A stretch of DNA of 8,926 nucleotides from Tannerella sp. (GTDB taxonomy: Bacteria; Bacteroidota; Bacteroidia; Bacteroidales; Tannerellaceae): the NCBI GenBank assembly GCA_031277235.1, contig JAITMT010000370.1:1-8926 (forward strand). Reading direction: 5' to 3'. The notes below the pieces were generated by a model. That model searched no databases and had not been told where the DNA came from. It was given only the letters and a program-made list of their open reading frames with translations. How positions within the stretch are numbered: the stretch's first letter is position 1; each line of letters begins with the position of its first letter. The position numbers were made by a program, and so were the translations under genes. Of this stretch, positions 5,470-8,926 are shown one piece after another.

Positions 5470-7914
5470 ATGAGTGAAACAAATATTGAACTGCCAAAAT
5501 ATCCGACGCCGGAAAAATCTACCGCTAAAACTCCTGTGTCAAACCCGAAACTCTCCATCGATGACTTGAAATACATCGTGATGGAGGGCGGCGGTGCACG
5601 TGGAAATACCTATTTGGGAGCAATCAGTGAATTGGAAGTGCGACTGGCTATGAGGGTGAACGATACTGTTGCTCCCCAAAACGTCAAATTAATAGCGAGG
5701 GCTAAGCCCGGGATTATGGACTTTCTGACCATAGCGAACGCTTCAACGAAGGAAACAAAACCCATTATCGAAGGCATGGCAGGCGCATCTGCCGGAGCTA
5801 TTACTACTTTTGCCTTGCTTCTTGGTTTAAATTCAGAAGAAATTGAAACGGTCCTGGATTTTGACTTTTCCAGATTTTTAGTCGAAGTAGATGCAGGCAA
5901 ATATAGAATGGTTGATGAAAATTCGGAACTGAAAGTGGCTGAAGATAAGACAATTTACAACGCACCTGAAACGGTTTTTGAAACGGGACAAAAAAAACTT
6001 GGTGGCAAACGCGATGATTTTAAGTACGACTTAACCAAAAACAGCACCACCATTCATGGCAATCCGGTCAAGTTTGCAAAACGCGGTTTGTTGGTTTCTT
6101 TCATTGCAAAAGTAGTGTTGGATGGCGTTTTATACAACATTGGGCAACTCTACCGTTTTTTTTCAAACCGGGAAAGGCCGGGATGGTTTATGAAATGGGT
6201 GCAGAAAGTATTCGGCGCAAATAATGCAAATTCAAAAGAAGGAGGAATAAATTTTCTTGCACGCACGCTGCTGTCTTCTTCAGGCTTGCTTGTCATCTTT
6301 TACGGATTTTTCAGACGCGGTAAAAAAGGGATGAAAGTCAACGCCAACAGCATCTTGGGCACATTTTTAGACAGAGGAATGTATTCCGGTTTTCAGGTGC
6401 GTGAGTTCTTTTTTGATTTGATGATTTTTGCCGCTACAAGAGATACGTTTTTTCAAAAACAATTGATTAAATGTTATCAGAATCTATCGGAAGAAAGTTT
6501 TAAGGTAACGTTAAAAAAGAAGACAAAAGACAATGATTCGAAAGAGTTCAGAATAGGTTACAGAGGTGAATATGAGTTTACAAGTGATTTTATAAATCTG
6601 ATAAACAATCATTTAAATAAAATAACATTCAGAGAACTTTGGGAAATTTTGGGAGTGGAATATGCCTGTGCTGTTTCTAATTTTACAACAAATTCTCCGC
6701 TATATTTTTCCAATAAATACACACCCGATTTTCCTGTGCTCGAAGCCGTCTCCGCTTCGATGAGCATCCCGCCTGCCATACGGCCTTTGTATAATGCTGC
6801 TAATGTGTTGAATAAATCATTTAAAGATGGTATATTTCCCGGAAACACAACATCCGAAAAAATCTCAAAAAACCTGTCTGTAAAAGTTGATAACGAACCG
6901 GTAGTTTTCATTAACGGAAAGGGAGAGTTTGCAAGAAGTGATTATGATTTTTATGAATACGTCACAAAAAAAGCGATGCAGGAACTTATTGAAAATAAGT
7001 CGGAAAGCATATATATCGACCTCAACAACGTCATAGAACTGAATACTTTTTTGAACTATATGCAGTCAACTCTGATTGGCGTCGAAGTTGGGGGCAAAAA
7101 TGATTTAATTCTACAATTGCCTCATACTGTTGAAGTCAACGGCGTTAAATATGAGGTAACCATGGAGATGCTCGCTTTCTTCTACAACGCCCAATTCAAA
7201 GGTCTTTTAATTGACGGCGGTTATTTTACCAATATTCCGTTCAACTATTTTAGAGAGAAAGGAGATGTCAATAAATTGGATAATGTGTTGGCAATCAAAT
7301 TAGACCGAAGTTATCCTCCGGATTTTATGAAAAAAGTGGAAGAAATCATGAAACCGTTGAAAGACAAGGAAAAGGAAATAATAGAACGTTGGGAGCGGGA
7401 ACAATTGCAACTTGGCAAAATAATTCCATGGAGCGAAGTTGACACATCTGAATTTGACATACAGTTTGAAAAGGTTATCATACAGATACAAAGCCTTTTG
7501 GGTGCTAAAATACTAAACGAAAAGAAAAGAACCGTAAAAAGAATGTCGAAAGACAAGGAGCAAAAATTATCCGAAGAGGAAGAAAAACGGTTGAAGGGTA
7601 TTGCCGGAAATTTCCGGGCGAATAGACAGAATATCCTGCAAATCATAGAGGAATGGTACACTTATTATGGTGCTTATAATCAGGTAAAACCATGGGAAAT
7701 TCCTCGTCCGATTTTCTCAATTGCCTTTACGGGCTACTCCTACGGCGCCAAGCGCGGACAAATACGCGATATGACTGACCATAAACATATCATTTCGCTA
7801 TATGATTATGGCGTAGGGACTTACGATTTCGATTTAGATAAGGTGAGGCCGTTGGCTGAATTTGCGCAGGAAGAAGCCAGGAATGATATGTGCGAGTATT
7901 TTGAGAATCCTTAA
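5470..7914 (+). CDS. Patatin-like phospholipase with very large insertions
   Basis: This 814-residue protein has a Ser-Asp catalytic dyad expected to hydrolyse acyl esters of phospholipids. All patatin signatures are visible: the oxyanion loop GGGARG (40-45), the nucleophile elbow GASAG (105-109, Ser107), a GMYSGFQVREF segment typical of the patatin lid region, the core block TPDFPVLEAVSASMSIPP (418-435), and IDGGYFTNIP with Asp582 in the DGG motif. Ser and Asp are 475 residues apart, well beyond the usual 150-250. Insertions fall at about 125-290 (with hydrophobic stretches 206-228 and 262-281), at 445-575, and after the Asp as a highly charged helical part (about 617-710). The end, ISLYDYGVGTYDFDLD, matches the late patatin strand. 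ATG 5470 follows the TAA of the preceding gene by two bases with no Shine-Dalgarno site, so translation is probably coupled. No signal peptide is seen. Cytosolic patatins of this sort serve as defence effectors or as secreted toxins; which applies here is open. Confidence 0.92.
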   Translation: MSETNIELPKYPTPEKSTAKTPVSNPKLSIDDLKYIVMEGGGARGNTYLGAISELEVRLAMRVNDTVAPQNVKLIARAKPGIMDFLTIANASTKETKPIIEGMAGASAGAITTFALLLGLNSEEIETVLDFDFSRFLVEVDAGKYRMVDENSELKVAEDKTIYNAPETVFETGQKKLGGKRDDFKYDLTKNSTTIHGNPVKFAKRGLLVSFIAKVVLDGVLYNIGQLYRFFSNRERPGWFMKWVQKVFGANNANSKEGGINFLARTLLSSSGLLVIFYGFFRRGKKGMKVNANSILGTFLDRGMYSGFQVREFFFDLMIFAATRDTFFQKQLIKCYQNLSEESFKVTLKKKTKDNDSKEFRIGYRGEYEFTSDFINLINNHLNKITFRELWEILGVEYACAVSNFTTNSPLYFSNKYTPDFPVLEAVSASMSIPPAIRPLYNAANVLNKSFKDGIFPGNTTSEKISKNLSVKVDNEPVVFINGKGEFARSDYDFYEYVTKKAMQELIENKSESIYIDLNNVIELNTFLNYMQSTLIGVEVGGKNDLILQLPHTVEVNGVKYEVTMEMLAFFYNAQFKGLLIDGGYFTNIPFNYFREKGDVNKLDNVLAIKLDRSYPPDFMKKVEEIMKPLKDKEKEIIERWEREQLQLGKIIPWSEVDTSEFDIQFEKVIIQIQSLLGAKILNEKKRTVKRMSKDKEQKLSEEEEKRLKGIAGNFRANRQNILQIIEEWYTYYGAYNQVKPWEIPRPIFSIAFTGYSYGAKRGQIRDMTDHKHIISLYDYGVGTYDFDLDKVRPLAEFAQEEARNDMCEYFENP

Positions 7915-8128
7915 TCATGCGTTTTCACTACCTCCGACGTTTTTGTTGAAATATTGCCATTTTTTTGCATTCATTAAATTATATCCGACAAAAAAGGCTG
8001 TCAAATTTCAGTTTTTTTCTTTTAATTCAATTGTTTTTCACTAATTATTTTGTTAAAAAAATATAATAACATTGATTATCTAAAAAAAATATATACTTTT
8101 ACGAACTCATATCCTAATATTTAAAATA
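7915..8128 (+). other. AT-rich intergenic region between the cassette and the HA-repeat gene
   Basis: These 214 bases are strongly AT-rich. A weak terminator candidate for the cassette is GACA (7987-7990) with TGTC (7999-8002), followed by a T-rich run at 8012-8023; the stem is only four base pairs. The promoter of the next gene lies at the downstream end. Nothing else is seen: the reading frames crossing it have no coding character. Confidence 0.5.
8072..8101 (+). promoter_or_regulatory. Bacteroidota-type promoter of the HA-repeat gene
   Basis: TTG at 8072-8074 (-33 element) is separated by 19 bases from TACTTTTA at 8094-8101, which differs from the -7 consensus TAnnTTTG only in its last base. 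Spacing fits the Bacteroides sigma factor. Transcription should start about 8105-8110, giving a leader of roughly 20 bases before the ATG at 8129. Confidence 0.6.
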
Positions 8129-8911
8129 ATGAAATACAAGGTAGGCGATAAAGTAAAGTATGACGGTGGAGACTGGTGGTTCTTTGGAACTATAAGCGCT
8201 GTATTCGAGGATGTTATGTATCCATGTTACCGTTTGAATGTGGAACGGATGGAAACAAAAACCAACAAACTCTCTATTACTCAATTTGAGTTTGAACTGG
8301 AACCGGATTTGGATGCAAGAAATGCCTTGGATAATCGTAAGTGGGAAAATGCCGAAATCGAATATTTGAAAAAATATTACGGAGTACTGACTATGGACGA
8401 TTTGTCCAAAGTGCTTCAAAGAAGTCCACATGCGCTTAGTGTCAAGTATCAACAACTTATTTCCGAAATGGAATTACAATTGGAACCTTCTATTGAGCCT
8501 GGTACAGAGCAATATGTGGAGTCTGAAATAGACGAACCCGTTGAAGAAACAAAGATGGAAAAAACTAAATCTAAACCTAAAAAAGGTGAAATTTGGTACA
8601 GAAATTTCGAGATGTATTGTAACGGCGAGAAAAGCAATATAATACATTCTTGGATTTCCCAAAACAGGAAGCAATTTAAAGACGGCATTCTTTCGGAAGA
8701 TAAGATAGAAAAGTTACAGGAAATCAATTTCCCTTTTGAAGCAACGAGAAAAAAACGCCTTTCAGAATGGGACAAGCAGTTTTTACTATGGAAAAAAGGA
8801 GAAAGAAACTCCCTGTTGCAATGGAGACAAAGAAATGTAAAGCTCTATGTAGAAGGGAGATTAGAAAAGGATAAGATCGAAAAACTAAAAGAAATAGGTA
8901 TTTTGAAATAG
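8129..8911 (+). CDS. SH3-like, Myb-like and helicase-associated (HA) repeat protein, probably nucleic-acid binding
   Basis: This 260-residue protein is built from small modules. Residues 1-45 (KVGDKVKYDGGDWWFFGTIS and following strands) resemble an SH3/Tudor-like barrel. Residues 70-110 (RKWENAEIEYLKKYYG, LSKVLQRSPHALSVKYQQL) fit a Myb/SANT-like helix-turn-helix: initial Trp, acidic first helix, and a third helix after the Arg-Ser turn. Residues 111-150 are a linker, acidic then Lys-rich. Residues 156-204 and 214-258 are two tandem HA repeats (PF03457-like), each with a leading Trp, a central W-x-x-x-x-R or W-R-x-R, then G-x-L-x-x-D-K-I-E-K-L-x-E-I. HA repeats usually sit at the C-terminus of helicases, but no ATPase motif is present. 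A role in DNA binding or regulation is inferred. ATG 8129 is placed by the promoter and the compact leader; no Shine-Dalgarno site. It looks monocistronic. Whether it regulates the upstream cassette is unknown. Confidence 0.85.
   Translation: MKYKVGDKVKYDGGDWWFFGTISAVFEDVMYPCYRLNVERMETKTNKLSITQFEFELEPDLDARNALDNRKWENAEIEYLKKYYGVLTMDDLSKVLQRSPHALSVKYQQLISEMELQLEPSIEPGTEQYVESEIDEPVEETKMEKTKSKPKKGEIWYRNFEMYCNGEKSNIIHSWISQNRKQFKDGILSEDKIEKLQEINFPFEATRKKRLSEWDKQFLLWKKGERNSLLQWRQRNVKLYVEGRLEKDKIEKLKEIGILK
8594..8902 (+). repeat. Two tandem HA-type repeats within the last gene
   Basis: Unit 1 spans about 8594-8740 and unit 2 about 8768-8902. They are still recognisable at DNA level near their ends (GATAAGATAGAAAAG at 8699 onward against GATAAGATCGAAAAA at 8870 onward) and encode DKIEKLQEI and DKIEKLKEI. 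This points to an old internal duplication. Confidence 0.6.
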
Positions 8912-8926
8912 CAATAAGCGGCGTTG

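Noticed and set aside
7862..8044. 60-codon + strand frame overlapping the patatin 3' end and the intergenic region
   Set aside because: Half of it overlaps the patatin gene in another frame and the rest reads AT-rich spacer; the product has low-complexity, Phe-rich composition.
1..8926. CRISPR arrays, tRNA genes, transposase genes or insertion-sequence ends
   Set aside because: No regularly spaced repeats, tRNA-like cloverleaf sequences, transposase motifs or matched terminal inverted repeats were seen on either strand by eye.

Overview
The window looks like AT-rich chromosomal DNA of a Bacteroidota bacterium, probably Bacteroidales. The reasons are the promoter-like TAnnTTTG boxes, the lack of Shine-Dalgarno sequences before nearly every start, AT-rich leaders, and proteins of types common in that phylum. 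This assignment is inference. All supported genes read on the + strand. No tRNA, rRNA, CRISPR array or intact insertion sequence is visible, and no stretch longer than about 215 bases lacks a gene.

Layout: (1) 1-150 is the tail of a gene cut by the window edge, possibly a methyltransferase, followed by a hairpin with a perfect 15-bp stem. (2) 283-1380 is a complete class II (self-inhibited) Fic adenylyltransferase with an N-terminal DUF4172-type region and a C-terminal winged helix. Its promoter region carries a cluster of CCGCA/TGCGG elements. (3) 1381-1473 is a start-less reading frame, probably a gene remnant. (4) 1524-2261 is a nitroreductase-family flavoprotein followed by a hairpin terminator. 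(5) 2435-7914 is a tight two-gene cassette: a 1010-residue protein of unknown function, then, after two bases, an 814-residue patatin-like phospholipase with very large insertions between its catalytic Ser and Asp. (6) 8129-8911 is a 260-residue protein with its own promoter. It combines an SH3/Tudor-like N-terminus, a Myb/SANT-like segment and two helicase-associated (HA) repeats, but has no helicase.

The cassette at 2435-7914 is the best candidate for an undescribed system. The 2-base junction implies co-translation and a shared role. The patatin has a complete catalytic motif set, so it should hydrolyse lipid acyl esters. The large partner is a soluble, multi-segment protein with helical N-terminal regions, a Ser-rich beta-like segment and conserved-looking motif blocks; it could sense, scaffold or deliver the lipase. 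A defence system with a membrane-damaging effector, or an antagonism or secreted effector pair, are both possible, and the sequence alone does not decide between them. The Fic gene upstream and the HA-repeat protein downstream suggest an accessory region, but separate promoters and terminators argue that they are independent transcription units.
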